64,000 nt of DNA from Bacillota bacterium (GTDB lineage Bacteria; Bacillota; Sulfobacillia; Sulfobacillales; Sulfobacillaceae), in contig JAPNUO010000007.1 of NCBI GenBank assembly GCA_026627065.1, positions 62,001 to 126,000 on the forward strand, in the 5' to 3' direction. Under the pieces are notes generated by a model. That model saw nothing but the letters and a program-made list of their open reading frames with translations. It was not told the origin of the DNA and did not search any database. This document shows positions 52,183-61,447 of the stretch, one piece after another. Position numbers and translations under genes: made by a program. How positions within the stretch are numbered: position 1 is the first letter of the stretch; the number at the start of each line of letters is the position of its first letter.

Positions 52183-53409
52183 TTAGAGGCCTTGGATGGC
52201 GAGGACGGCCAGGAGGAGAAAGAGTAGCGTGATGACGGCGAGCGCCGCTTGCCGCTTCCCGCGAATGGCCATGGGTCCCATGAGGCGCCGGTTGCGGGCG
52301 ATGAGGCCTAACGTGATGAGACTCACGGGCATCCACAACGCGCCCAGCGCTTGCGCCCAAAGGGCAAGCGTACCGGCCGGCACGATGACGGTGGCGGCCA
52401 CGACGGCGGCGATTCCCAAGGTCGTCAGATGCAGGAGAAAGAGGCTGCCCCGGGTGGGCGTACTGTGCCGACGATGGACGCCCGGTATCCAGGATTCCCG
52501 CACCATCCAGGCGGAGGCCAGGGAAATCGTCGACGCGGCCAAGAAGCCGGCGTTAAAAATACCCAGACCGAAGAGGAGGCCCACCAGGCGGCCATCGGCT
52601 TCGGTGAGCCATTGGAGCGGATTGGTTAAAGCGGCGGCCGGGTGGGGCGTGACCGCGCCGAGGGTGATGACCACCGCCGCCATGAGGCCTTGGGAGACCA
52701 CGCCGAGCACAATGTCCCATCGCCCCGCCTTGAGGCTGCGGACGCGTCCTGCCCACACGGCATTTTGCTGCCAGTAAATCATCCAAGGGGCGAGCGCGTT
52801 GCCGGCGAGCGACAGGAGCAAGAAGGCGAGGGCGGCATTGGGGGCGCCCGAAAGCGCCTGGTGCCAGGCCTGCGCTGACGGATGGACGAGCAGGGCGGCC
52901 GGGATGAAAACCAGGTTGAAGGCCGCGATGGCCAGCAGCAGGCGTTCGACCGATTGATACCGGGCCCAGGAGGTCACGAGCAGCACTAATCCCAGGGCCA
53001 GGCCGACGCCCCATTTCCAGGGAATGCCGACCATGGCCTCGCCCATGGCCATGCCGACAAATTCCGTGACCAAGATCACGAGATTCAAGGCATGCAAGAC
53101 CAAGCCATTGACGCGAGACCACACGGGTCCGAGGGCGAGCCGGATGACTTGACCATAGGGCAGGTGCGTGGCCCAGGCGACCCGGAGCGCGAGCTCTTGC
53201 ACGAGAAAGGTGACGGGGGCCAACGCGGCAAGGGCAGCCAAAAACCACAGCAGATGGTGGTCGGCCCCGGTCACCACATAGGCGAGCATGCCGCCGGCGT
53301 CGTTGTCGGCCGCGAGGCCCAAGACGCCGGGACCAATGGCCATGACCAGCAGCCAGACGACTCGCTGCGGGCGGCGATGTTTGGGCGTCATCGAATGGAG
53401 ATGGTGCAT
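52183..53409 (-). CDS. second Nramp-related transporter with DNDAGG motif
   Basis: The 408-residue membrane protein shares the layout of the M-box-controlled transporter: IGPGVLGLAADNDAGG (motif at residues 35-40), LILVTEFVGMAMGEAMVG, WMIYWQQNAVW. The canonical Nramp DPGN is again replaced by DNDAGG. I chose ATG 53409 because GAAGGGG lies four bases before it; the longer reading lacks a ribosome site. No M-box is visible upstream. It is probably a divergent paralogue for Mg2+ or another divalent cation. Confidence 0.8.
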   Translation of the reverse strand: MHHLHSMTPKHRRPQRVVWLLVMAIGPGVLGLAADNDAGGMLAYVVTGADHHLLWFLAALAALAPVTFLVQELALRVAWATHLPYGQVIRLALGPVWSRVNGLVLHALNLVILVTEFVGMAMGEAMVGIPWKWGVGLALGLVLLVTSWARYQSVERLLLAIAAFNLVFIPAALLVHPSAQAWHQALSGAPNAALAFLLLSLAGNALAPWMIYWQQNAVWAGRVRSLKAGRWDIVLGVVSQGLMAAVVITLGAVTPHPAAALTNPLQWLTEADGRLVGLLFGLGIFNAGFLAASTISLASAWMVRESWIPGVHRRHSTPTRGSLFLLHLTTLGIAAVVAATVIVPAGTLALWAQALGALWMPVSLITLGLIARNRRLMGPMAIRGKRQAALAVITLLFLLLAVLAIQGL

Positions 53410-53707
53410 GAGACCCCTTCTTTTTAGAGAAATCACGGTCATGATATGTCGGGTAAAAGCAGCGAGTGAATGAAGTCAAGTGGGCAGGGGCTGAGCGGCA
53501 TGCCTCACCTCTTGCTGGCCACGCAGGCCAACTCCAACTCTTTTGCCCAATAATAGGCAGAGACAGCAAACGGCGAAGAGGACAAGGTTCGGGGTCACGA
53601 CGTTGGAACGAGAAGGCGGCGACGGAATCACCGAGGCGTTATCGGTCCCTTGTTTATATGACCAAGACACGTCTTAATGTCATATTTTAGGAGGAGGGTC
53701 ATCCGTC

Positions 53708-54322
53708 ATGAAGCAAGAGTTCCAAGACCTTTATCAATTCTTAAGCACGTTGGCCTTGGACGAGTACGGTGGCGTCCCGAAGGAAGCTTGGGACATCGTG
53801 GGGCACCGGTTGGCCTCTATTTGGGGGGAACTGCAGGGCGCTCGCCAAGAGGGGATGGCAGCGTGGAAGTTATTTCGAATTGAAGACGTGCGTTGGCATC
53901 CGCCCATCCTTTCCTTTGTCATAGAGCGGCATGGTGCGCTGATGTTGGGATCTAGCCGGGCCACACTGCAAGAATGGGCGGTGGACTTGGAAGCAAGAAC
54001 AGCTGTCATGACGTCGTCCAGCCGCTATCGCCAACGGATTCCCCGCCAGCCTCCCGTGAAAGTGTCCGTGATTGTTGATCATTTGCTGGAGGCGATTCGG
54101 CAGGAAAATCGGGAGGAACCTGGTCTGCTATGGGGACGGAACATGGTGCGCGTGGTGGCCTCGCGGATATTTCCTCCTGCCTCACAAGAAACTATGCGGG
54201 GGCGTCGCCAACGTTTGTGGAAGGCCTTAGACGAACGAGCTTCGGAATTAGAATCCGCAGGGTGGACCTATGATGCCGCAAGGCATGCCTTTATGCGGAA
54301 AAACGCTGGGGATGCGGAATAA
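53708..54322 (+). CDS. hypothetical protein
   Basis: The 204-residue basic protein starts MKQEFQDLYQFLSTLALDEY and includes a beta-rich middle (WHPPILSFVIERHGALMLGS, then SRATLQEWAVDLEA) and helical ends. ATG 53708 has GGAGGAGGG upstream. There is no signal peptide, membrane helix or known motif. A DNA-related role is possible from the many Arg residues in its last third. It stands alone between divergent and convergent neighbours. Confidence 0.65.
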   Translation: MKQEFQDLYQFLSTLALDEYGGVPKEAWDIVGHRLASIWGELQGARQEGMAAWKLFRIEDVRWHPPILSFVIERHGALMLGSSRATLQEWAVDLEARTAVMTSSSRYRQRIPRQPPVKVSVIVDHLLEAIRQENREEPGLLWGRNMVRVVASRIFPPASQETMRGRRQRLWKALDERASELESAGWTYDAARHAFMRKNAGDAE

Positions 54323-54487
54323 CTTCTCATGTCAGCTTCTCCGGCCCTCACGGGCGGAGCTTGCACTTAGCTTGGCGCAGGTACGATAGGTTTGGTGACA
54401 GTCGCCCGCCAACAGCAGACCTGCCACCCTTGACCAGGGATTTCTTGCGAGCCGAGGTCGGGCCTCCGCGCCGCCGAAAACTGATGA
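54323..54487 (+). other. short intergenic region
   Basis: It contains a small CTCC-GCCC/GGGC-GGAG hairpin just after the hypothetical gene (54337-54357), with no T run. Nothing else is recognised. Confidence 0.3.
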
Positions 54488-55348
54488 TCAACCCGTGTAA
54501 TGCGCCAGAATGCGGTCCACGCTTGGCCCCCAGGCTTCCCCGAAGAGATAGAGGTGAACCAAGAGCGGGTAAAGCTGATAGAGGGGACGACGCTCGGCAT
54601 AGCCGGGATCGAGAGGCCAGACCTCCTGATATGCGTGGTAGAAGGGGAGGGGAAAGCGCGCAAAAAGTTCCGTCATGGCGATCTCCATCTCGCGATCGCC
54701 CCAGTAGGCTGCCGGATCGACCAGGTACGGACCGCGCCGGGTGGCCATCCAATTGCCCGACCAAAGATCGCCATGCAGGAGGCTGGGGCGGCTTGCGCGA
54801 GGATCGAGGAGGTCGTCGAGATGTGCCATCAACCGGTGCAGTCGCTTAAGGCGGTGTGCGGGCTGGGTCCCGGATTGCGTCAGTGCGTCCAGCAACGGCG
54901 CCAAGCGATAGGTGCGATAAAAAGTGACGAGGTCCGCCACCACGGGGCCGGGGTCTTGCCGGATTCCCACAACATTGCCGATAGGCAAAGCGTAGCCGGG
55001 GACCGGTTTCTGATGCAATAGAGCCAGCTGTCGTCCCAGGGTCTCAGATGCCGAATCCCGCGAGGCCGGATCCGCCTCCAGCCATTCCAACACGAGCCCC
55101 TCGGGATGGACCGCGTGCACCCGCGGAACGCTGACAACCCCGGCGTCGGACAGCAGCTGAAGTCCCTGGGCTTCCACGGCAAACTGGCCGGGCACCGGAT
55201 GGGGATGATATTTGACAAAATATTTTTGGCGATGATGCACCACGCAGTAAGCTTCGTTGAGATCGCCTCCGGCCACTGGCCTCACTTCACCAAACGCCTC
55301 AGGCGGTGCGCCTAAGGCATCCTCAAGAAATTTACGAGGAAGCGCCAC
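54488..55348 (-). CDS. fructosamine kinase family protein
   Basis: The 286-residue kinase has the aminoglycoside-phosphotransferase-like site SLLHGDLWSGNWM, then YLVDPAAYWGDREMEIAM in the Mg-binding loop, and PVAGGDLNEAYCVVH with YFVKYHP near the N-terminus. The family phosphorylates ketosamines (Amadori products) to start their removal. GTG 55348 has AAAGGTGG upstream and overlaps the phosphatase gene by 17 bases. The pair of a protein phosphatase and fructosamine kinase often occurs together; together they may repair or deglycate proteins. Confidence 0.9.
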   Translation of the reverse strand: MALPRKFLEDALGAPPEAFGEVRPVAGGDLNEAYCVVHHRQKYFVKYHPHPVPGQFAVEAQGLQLLSDAGVVSVPRVHAVHPEGLVLEWLEADPASRDSASETLGRQLALLHQKPVPGYALPIGNVVGIRQDPGPVVADLVTFYRTYRLAPLLDALTQSGTQPAHRLKRLHRLMAHLDDLLDPRASRPSLLHGDLWSGNWMATRRGPYLVDPAAYWGDREMEIAMTELFARFPLPFYHAYQEVWPLDPGYAERRPLYQLYPLLVHLYLFGEAWGPSVDRILAHYTG

Positions 55349-55820
55349 GGGGCGACCACCTTTCCGCACCGTCGGCGAGACTCTCGAGGAGGCGCCGACA
55401 CCCCTGTTCGATCAACTGATAAACCTCAGCAAAATCGCCCGTGTAATAGGGGTCGGGCACGTCCTTGCCGGGGATTTCCGGCAGCAAGTCCATGAACAAA
55501 AGGAGTTTGTGGCGGGGTGCCCCGCGGGCGAGCAATTGCCGGTACACGCTGCGATCCATGGCCACGAGATAGTCCGCAGTTTCGAAATCGTGAGAGTCTA
55601 CAGGGCGCGACACTAGATTATCCGCAGGGATCTGATGCCGCGCCAATTCGCGCCGCGTGCCGGCATGGGCGGACTCGCCGCGATGCCAGTCGCTGGTTCC
55701 GGCGGAATCGACCGCAATCTGTTCAGACAGGTTTTTCTCTGCGACCAGGTGGCGAAAGACGGCTTCCGCCATTGGCGATCGGCAAATGTTTCCTAGGCAG
55801 ACAAAGACCACTCTCTTCAC
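55332..55820 (-). CDS. low-molecular-weight protein-tyrosine phosphatase
   Basis: The 162-residue protein has the P-loop FVCLGNICRSPMAEAVFR (Cys8) and the general-acid motif DPYYTGDF. The family dephosphorylates tyrosine or arginine residues. GTG 55820 has AAGGAG upstream. The longer reading has a poor start. It precedes the fructosamine kinase gene and overlaps it. Confidence 0.92.
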   Translation of the reverse strand: MKRVVFVCLGNICRSPMAEAVFRHLVAEKNLSEQIAVDSAGTSDWHRGESAHAGTRRELARHQIPADNLVSRPVDSHDFETADYLVAMDRSVYRQLLARGAPRHKLLLFMDLLPEIPGKDVPDPYYTGDFAEVYQLIEQGCRRLLESLADGAERWSPRGASS

Positions 55821-55988
55821 TTGCGCGCTCCTTTTTTCCCGGACGGCGGGCAGGGTCTTACGCGGCACTGGCATGTCCGCATCTCCCCCTATTGTACCAA
55901 GGGCGTGGGGTGCGGAAGAAACCGCTCGACACGAGGTAGAGCCTTTGGGATCGCCGTGTTAGACTCGAGGGAGAGGCAGGCGAGGCTC

Positions 55989-57278
55989 ATGAGCATGAGC
56001 GAAGGCGAAAAGGTCTTTAAGGATCCGGTCCACGGATACATTTACGTCCGCGATCCGGTGATTTGGGATTTAATTAATACCCGCGAAATGCAGCGGTTGC
56101 GGCGCATCCGCCAGTTGGGCACGACGTATTTTGCCTATCCTGGCGGCGATCACAGTCGCTTTTCCCATTCGTTGGGGGTCTACGAAGTCATCCGCCAAAT
56201 GATTCAAGCCTTTGATCGCAATGGCTATGCGTGGCCGCATGACTACGATCGCCTGGTGATGGTGGCGGGGCTTCTTCACGACGTGGGGCACGCACCCTTT
56301 TCCCACGCGCTAGAACGCTTGATGCAGCGCCGCCACGAGTGGTGGAGCGTCGCTGTGATAGAGGACGAAAGCACGGAAGTGCACCAGGTGCTAGAATCCG
56401 TCGAAGCGGGATTCGCGAAGGCGGTGGCCGCCGTCATTGCCAAAGAATTTCCGAGCTCGCTGGCGGTTTCTCTTGTCAGCGGCCAGCTTGATGCCGATCG
56501 CTTAGATTATTTGATGCGCGACTCGCTCGCCACCGGCGTGGATTACGGGAAGTTTGATCTTGCCCGCATCATTCGCGTCCTGCAGCCGGTGGACGGACGA
56601 CTGGTGGTGCGCCAAAGCGCCTTGCATACGGTGGAGGCCTATCTCTTAGCGCGCTATTTCATGTATTGGCAAGTGTATTTTCATCCCGTCAGCCGGGCAG
56701 GGGAAGTGTTGCTGCGAGGCATTCTGGAGCGGGCTCGAAACCTTGTCCTCTCGGGGAAGCCCTTGGTCCTCCCTCACCCCGCGCTGCTGGCATTCCTGCG
56801 CGGCGAAGCCACCCTCGACCAATACCTCGCCTTGGACGACACCATTTTATACGCCGCCTTTGCGGTCTGGCAGCGGGATGAAGACGTGGTGCTGAGCGAC
56901 TTGTGCCAGCGCTTTCTCCATCGACGTTTATTTAAAGAGATCCCCTGGTCGGCCAGGGCGTCCGAGTGGATGGAGACGCTAAAGGCGCGGGTGGCCGCCT
57001 ATGGCTACGATCCGCAATACTACTGCGTAGTCGACGAAACTAGTACTGTCTATTATGATTATTATCTGGGAAGAGATCGCGAGCCGAGTCACAATGAGGC
57101 TATTTGGCTCTACGATAAAAGGAGCGGCAAGCTGACGGAGGTGTCGAGTGTTTCGCTGCCCATCCAGGCCATCGCCCAGGAGCATCGCCCGCTCCGACGC
57201 ATCTACGTGCCAGAAGAGGTTTGGCGCGACCAAGAGGTGGAGGAGATTATGCGGAGGGACGACGAAGCAAATGGGTAA
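55989..57278 (+). CDS. HD-domain phosphohydrolase (YwfO/dGTPase-like)
   Basis: The 429-residue protein has the full HD set: HSRFSHSLGVYEVIRQM, VAGLLHDVGHAPFSHAL and LVSGQLDADRLDYLMRDS. The family hydrolyses deoxynucleotides or other phosphoesters; YwfO-type proteins are dNTP triphosphohydrolases. ATG 55989 or the ATG two codons later could start it; GAGG is close to the first. It is divergent from the phosphatase gene. Confidence 0.9.
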   Translation: MSMSEGEKVFKDPVHGYIYVRDPVIWDLINTREMQRLRRIRQLGTTYFAYPGGDHSRFSHSLGVYEVIRQMIQAFDRNGYAWPHDYDRLVMVAGLLHDVGHAPFSHALERLMQRRHEWWSVAVIEDESTEVHQVLESVEAGFAKAVAAVIAKEFPSSLAVSLVSGQLDADRLDYLMRDSLATGVDYGKFDLARIIRVLQPVDGRLVVRQSALHTVEAYLLARYFMYWQVYFHPVSRAGEVLLRGILERARNLVLSGKPLVLPHPALLAFLRGEATLDQYLALDDTILYAAFAVWQRDEDVVLSDLCQRFLHRRLFKEIPWSARASEWMETLKARVAAYGYDPQYYCVVDETSTVYYDYYLGRDREPSHNEAIWLYDKRSGKLTEVSSVSLPIQAIAQEHRPLRRIYVPEEVWRDQEVEEIMRRDDEANG

Positions 57279-57435
57279 GGAGAGGAAGCGTGCGGCTTGG
57301 CTGAATGACTGCTAGACGGAGCAGCGCGGGGGTCGGCGTCGTCGATGGGTCCTCGGTTTGGGAGGGAGCCAGGCGGATTTCGTCGTCAACGGACAGCGGA
57401 CCACAGATCAAGGGCAGAAGGAAAGGACGAGGGTC

Positions 57436-58431
57436 TTGCGAATTGCATTAATCATACCAGAAGACACGCCGCCCACAGGGGGCAACAGCATCTCGGCCCG
57501 CCGCATGCAAGAAGGACTGGAGCGAGCGGGGCATGAGGCGGATGTGATCCGCTACGAGACGGGGATCCGGGGGTATGAGGTGTACCATGCCTGGAACGCC
57601 AGCCGGGTGGGAGCGCGCTTGGTGGAAGAAGGGGTCAATCCCGAACAGATTGTGGCGACCTGGACGGGGACTGACCTGTGGCAAGATTGGATCGCGGATC
57701 CTTTGTCCTTGAAGCGCCGCCTCGAGCCCATCCGTTATCAAGTCACGTTCACCGAGGACGCGCGGGCACGCCTCTTGCGCGATGCGCCCGACTGGGAAGG
57801 CCGGATCGTGGTGATTCCTCCGTCTGTCGATATTGAACATTTTCATCCCGACGGACCGCAGGCCGAGGCGCCTCATCCGCTGTTTTTGGTGGCGGGCGGC
57901 GTGCGTCCGGTGAAACGTTCAGCCTGGGCCATTGATCTCGTCCAGGCTCTCCGTGAACGGCTGGACGCGGATTATCATCTCGCCATTGCCGGACCCGTAA
58001 GGGAGCGGGGAGAATGGCAGCGCGTCCTGCAAAAAGCGCAGGGGAACTCCTGGGTACACCTTTTGGGGGATTTGTCCCGCGACGAGATGCCTCTCTGGTA
58101 TCGCGTGGCAGATTATTTTCTGAACACCTCTGCGGTCGAAGGGGTGTCCAACGCCATCATGGAAGCCATGTCGTCGGCTGCCCTGGTGATTGCCACCGAC
58201 ATTCAGGGGAATCGGGCGCTCATTGAGCATGGCAGGACGGGACTGTTATTCCGCACCGAAGAGGATTTTGTCGAGCTGGTGGCGACGATCGAACAGGAAC
58301 CGGAGCGGCGCGCAGCGATCAAGGCGAATGCGCGTCACCAGATTGTCGGGCGTCATTCCTTGGCTCATGAAGTGAAGCGCTACGAGCGCCTGTACGAGGA
58401 TTGCCTCAGTGTCAGGGGGTGCTGTCGCTGA
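57436..58431 (+). CDS. GT4-type glycosyltransferase
   Basis: TTG 57436 has GGAAAGGA upstream; earlier codons look random. The 331-residue protein has a Rossmann-like N-terminal half (ALIIPEDTPPTGGNSIS, EVYHAWNAS, VATWTGTDLWQDW) and the GT-B donor-binding half (LFLVAGGVRPVKRSAWAIDL, VHLLGDLSRDEMPLWYRVAD, NTSAVEGVSNAIMEAMSS). The acidic NTSAVEG..N.IMEAM replaces the usual EGFG motif. It should transfer a sugar from a nucleotide donor to a lipid, wall polymer or protein. Its end overlaps the next gene. Confidence 0.85.
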   Translation: MRIALIIPEDTPPTGGNSISARRMQEGLERAGHEADVIRYETGIRGYEVYHAWNASRVGARLVEEGVNPEQIVATWTGTDLWQDWIADPLSLKRRLEPIRYQVTFTEDARARLLRDAPDWEGRIVVIPPSVDIEHFHPDGPQAEAPHPLFLVAGGVRPVKRSAWAIDLVQALRERLDADYHLAIAGPVRERGEWQRVLQKAQGNSWVHLLGDLSRDEMPLWYRVADYFLNTSAVEGVSNAIMEAMSSAALVIATDIQGNRALIEHGRTGLLFRTEEDFVELVATIEQEPERRAAIKANARHQIVGRHSLAHEVKRYERLYEDCLSVRGCCR

Positions 58432-59747
58432 GCGCCCGGGGTTTCCTCCGGTTCGATGTTGAAGATTTTCTTACGCCGGAGTCGGACGACGCGCTCTTGG
58501 CGATGATGGATAGCATGCGGCGCGTGGGGTTGCCGGGGTCCTATGGCCTGGTCGGCAAAAAGGTGGTGGCCTTAGAGCAACGGGGGCGCGAGGAGATTTT
58601 GGCTCGTTTGCGGGAAGAGCCGGCTATTGGTTTTCATTCCACGAGTCACAGTGAGCATCCCACGTTGGCTGAGGCCTTGTCTCCGCTGGATTATGCGGCC
58701 GCCCGGCGACATTTTGTCGAGCGCGAAGGGGTTGGCGTCGAAATGGTGCGCCAGCGGGTCAAACCGCCCCTCTACTTTACGCAGCCGGGCGGCAATTGGG
58801 TCCCGGAAGCGGTGGAATCGTTGCCCGAACTGGGAATGGACGTGTTTTTTACCGATTCTTTCAATAGCTATGTGGTGGATTTGCCGGAACCGTACTGGTA
58901 TGGCGAGGTGTTGCACCTGTCCTTTCCAGTAGTGAACCCTCGGCCTTTTGGCCTAGGGCTGCCCCAAAACCGTGACGACGCTGTGCGCTTGATCGAAGAG
59001 CATGTCGCCCGAGACGCCGACGGCATGTTTATGGTCATGTTGCATCCTACGGAATTGGTGACCACTGCCTTTTGGGACGCGGTGAACTTCGCCCGTGGGG
59101 CTACGCGGAAGCCCCTGTCGCCAGCTCCGCTGAGGAGTCCCGAGGAACAACAGCGTGCGTTGGCAAGCTTTGAGGAATACTTATACGCGTTGTCCCGCCT
59201 GCCGGTGGACTGGTGGGACGTGGCGTATTTGAAAGGGCGGGTGCTGCCGCGGGGGCCGGTGACCGTGTCGCGTCGCGAATTGGCAGCACGATTGGTCCAG
59301 GAAGGGTGGGGCCCCCTCAGGGTGACGGACGGTACCCTGTCGGCGGCGGAGGCGCTGTATGCCTGGGCAAAGCTCGCGATGACGGACGGCGAGGAGGTGT
59401 CGGTGCCATACGTCGGAGCACCAGAGGTCTGGCACGGGGAACCGGAGGAGCCGCCCCACGGGCCCTGGCCGTCTCGTGAGAGGCTGCGGGCATTTGCCGG
59501 CGCAGTGGTCCAGTCCGTCGAACGGACGGGACGCTTGCCCCGAGAACCGGTGGCCGGACTGACGTTTGCAGTGGGTATGGCGGGCCTGGTTCAAGCGTGG
59601 TTGCCGTGGCGTTTTCTTACTTATATTAAGGAGCCAGAACAATTACACTGGGACTGGCCGATTTTCCCGGAAGAATTTCGGCCCTGGCGGCTGTGGCAGG
59701 ATGCGCGGCGATTGGCATGGACATTGAAACCAGCGCGCGTTCGTTAG
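58419..59747 (+). CDS. NodB-like (polysaccharide deacetylase-type) protein with extra C-terminal domain
   Basis: The roughly 442-residue protein has FLRFDVEDFLTPESDD at its N-terminus, then AIGFHSTSHSEHPTL (a paired-His motif as in NodB metal sites), YFTQPGGNWVPEAVESLPEL and MFMVMLHPTELVTT. That fits a polysaccharide-deacetylase barrel for about 270 residues. The rest (RRELAARLVQEGWGPLRVTD ... PRVR) is unrecognised. GTG 58419 or TTG 58401 could start it; both have weak ribosome sites and overlap the glycosyltransferase gene. The two genes probably act on the same glycan. Catalytic activity is uncertain. Confidence 0.65.
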   Translation: MLSLSARGFLRFDVEDFLTPESDDALLAMMDSMRRVGLPGSYGLVGKKVVALEQRGREEILARLREEPAIGFHSTSHSEHPTLAEALSPLDYAAARRHFVEREGVGVEMVRQRVKPPLYFTQPGGNWVPEAVESLPELGMDVFFTDSFNSYVVDLPEPYWYGEVLHLSFPVVNPRPFGLGLPQNRDDAVRLIEEHVARDADGMFMVMLHPTELVTTAFWDAVNFARGATRKPLSPAPLRSPEEQQRALASFEEYLYALSRLPVDWWDVAYLKGRVLPRGPVTVSRRELAARLVQEGWGPLRVTDGTLSAAEALYAWAKLAMTDGEEVSVPYVGAPEVWHGEPEEPPHGPWPSRERLRAFAGAVVQSVERTGRLPREPVAGLTFAVGMAGLVQAWLPWRFLTYIKEPEQLHWDWPIFPEEFRPWRLWQDARRLAWTLKPARVR

Positions 59748-59796
59748 GTCGCCGCGCGGTGCCGGCTGAGCGTAAGGGAATGGGAGGGATGAGGGC

Positions 59797-60810
59797 GTGA
59801 AAGCCATACGCATCCACGAACCAGGGGACATTTCGGTGTTGCGGTATGAAGAGGTGGAGACGCCGGAACCGGGCATTGGGCAGGTGCGTGTGCGCCTCAG
59901 GGCGGCGGGCGTCAATCACCGGGACATTTGGGTGCGTCAGGGACTCTTTGGGCCCTTTTCGGCGCCGGTAATCCCCGGCAGCGATGGGGCTGGCGAGGTG
60001 GATGCCATTGGACCCGGGGTCACGCGCTGGACGGTGGGGCAAAAGGTGGTCATCAATCCGGGCCTCTCGTGCGGCATGTGTCGTGCCTGCTTGCGTGGGG
60101 ACCAACCCGCATGCCCGTCCTTTCGGATTTTTGAGGGCACGTATGCGGAATACGCGGTCGTTCCGGAAACCAATTTGGTAGCCATGCCGGGAGGGCTTAC
60201 GTTTGCCGAGGCAGCGAGCATCGGCATCCCTTATGTCACCGCAGAGGATTTCCTGATCCGCGCCGGCGCGGTGCCAGGGCAGTCATTGCTTCTTTGGGGC
60301 GCGAGCGGCGGGCTCGGGATTGCCGCACTGCAACTGGCGAAGCTTCGCGGGCTGCGCGTGTTGGCCGTGACGCGGAGCGCCAGCCGCGCTGACCGCTTGC
60401 GGCAGTTTGGGGCGGACGAAGTCATTGTGTACGCGCCGGGGGACGACGTGTCCGACGAGGTGCTGAGCTTGACACAGGGGCGAGGCGTGGACATCGTGGT
60501 CGACTCCGTGGGCCGCGAAAGTTTCTTTCAGTCACTGAATGCCGTTCAGCGGGGGGGTGTGGTGGTGACCGTAGGCGCAACCACTGGTGGGCAAGTGACG
60601 CTGGAACTGGGGCGGCTTTTTCGCCAGCGGGTGACCGTCTTAGGGGCCTATATGGGAAGCGCTGCCGCCCTGCCGCGCCTCTTGCCGTTGTTTTCCCGAG
60701 GGCTCCTGGTGCCGGTGATTGACAATACGTTTCCGCTTGAGCAGGCTGATCAGGCGCACGAGCAGCTGGAACAGCAGGGCGTGTTCGGAAAGTTGATTTT
60801 AAGCGTCTAG
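59797..60810 (+). CDS. zinc-type alcohol dehydrogenase/quinone oxidoreductase family protein
   Basis: The 337-residue MDR protein begins at GTG 59797 with GGAGGG upstream. It has the structural zinc lobe CGMCRACLRGDQPACP, the NAD(P)-binding GASGGLGIAALQLAK and VDIVVDSVGRESFF. The catalytic zinc position carries NHRDIWVRQG, where classic alcohol dehydrogenases have Cys, so it resembles zinc-binding quinone oxidoreductase-like members. Substrate unknown. It may stand alone. Confidence 0.87.
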   Translation: MKAIRIHEPGDISVLRYEEVETPEPGIGQVRVRLRAAGVNHRDIWVRQGLFGPFSAPVIPGSDGAGEVDAIGPGVTRWTVGQKVVINPGLSCGMCRACLRGDQPACPSFRIFEGTYAEYAVVPETNLVAMPGGLTFAEAASIGIPYVTAEDFLIRAGAVPGQSLLLWGASGGLGIAALQLAKLRGLRVLAVTRSASRADRLRQFGADEVIVYAPGDDVSDEVLSLTQGRGVDIVVDSVGRESFFQSLNAVQRGGVVVTVGATTGGQVTLELGRLFRQRVTVLGAYMGSAAALPRLLPLFSRGLLVPVIDNTFPLEQADQAHEQLEQQGVFGKLILSV

Positions 60811-60946
60811 CCAAAAGGTTGGCCGTTGCGACAGCGAGGCCAGAGACGCACCGTAACGTAACCGCACGATATTGAGGGCGCGATCGCTCTGGTCTCGCAA
60901 ACGCGACGCCTTGTACGGCACCGGCGTAGACCAGACGGCCGCAGAT

Positions 60947-61447
60947 CTAGAGAAACATGCTCAAATTGATGGCGTGAAGTACCGCTTCGTCAACGCGAAC
61001 ATCGCGGGACAGCAGTTTCCACTGTCCTTCTTCGCGTCGAAAGGTATCTTCCCGTTCCCCCACGATCCGATCGAGCTCCTCGACCGAGCCGCGGCTGCGC
61101 AAAACCAAGACAACGCTGCTGGCCCGGCATGTGTCCGGGGTATCGCCAGGCTCGACCAGGATATTGGTGACAAGGTGGTGCTGGCGAGGCGGGGGATCGG
61201 CAACCCAGGCCGACTTTACGTACAAACGGCGTACGCGCCGTTCGAGGGAAGCATAGGTCTCATCAAAGTAAGTCATTTCATAGACGACATCCGAGCCTTC
61301 CTTGCGCTCCCTGGTGACCCGGACCGGAACCCGGTAGCGAAGATCCTTGCTTAAGAGGTCGAGCCACTCCAGGTACTGGTGATGGTCCAACAATTGGGCT
61401 TCGCAATACAGAAAGCGGGTAATGTCCAACTGCAGTTCATAGTTCAT
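60947..61447 (-). CDS. aromatic ring-hydroxylating dioxygenase beta subunit
   Basis: The 166-residue NTF2-fold protein matches small subunits of Rieske dioxygenases: ITRFLYCEAQLLDHHQYLEW, DLRYRVPVRVTRERK, DETYASLERRVRRLYVKSAW, VTNILVEPGDTPDTCRASSV, FRREEGQWKLLSRDV. It supports the alpha subunit structurally. Its start overlaps the end of the alpha gene by 11 bases. Confidence 0.9.
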   Translation of the reverse strand: MNYELQLDITRFLYCEAQLLDHHQYLEWLDLLSKDLRYRVPVRVTRERKEGSDVVYEMTYFDETYASLERRVRRLYVKSAWVADPPPRQHHLVTNILVEPGDTPDTCRASSVVLVLRSRGSVEELDRIVGEREDTFRREEGQWKLLSRDVRVDEAVLHAINLSMFL

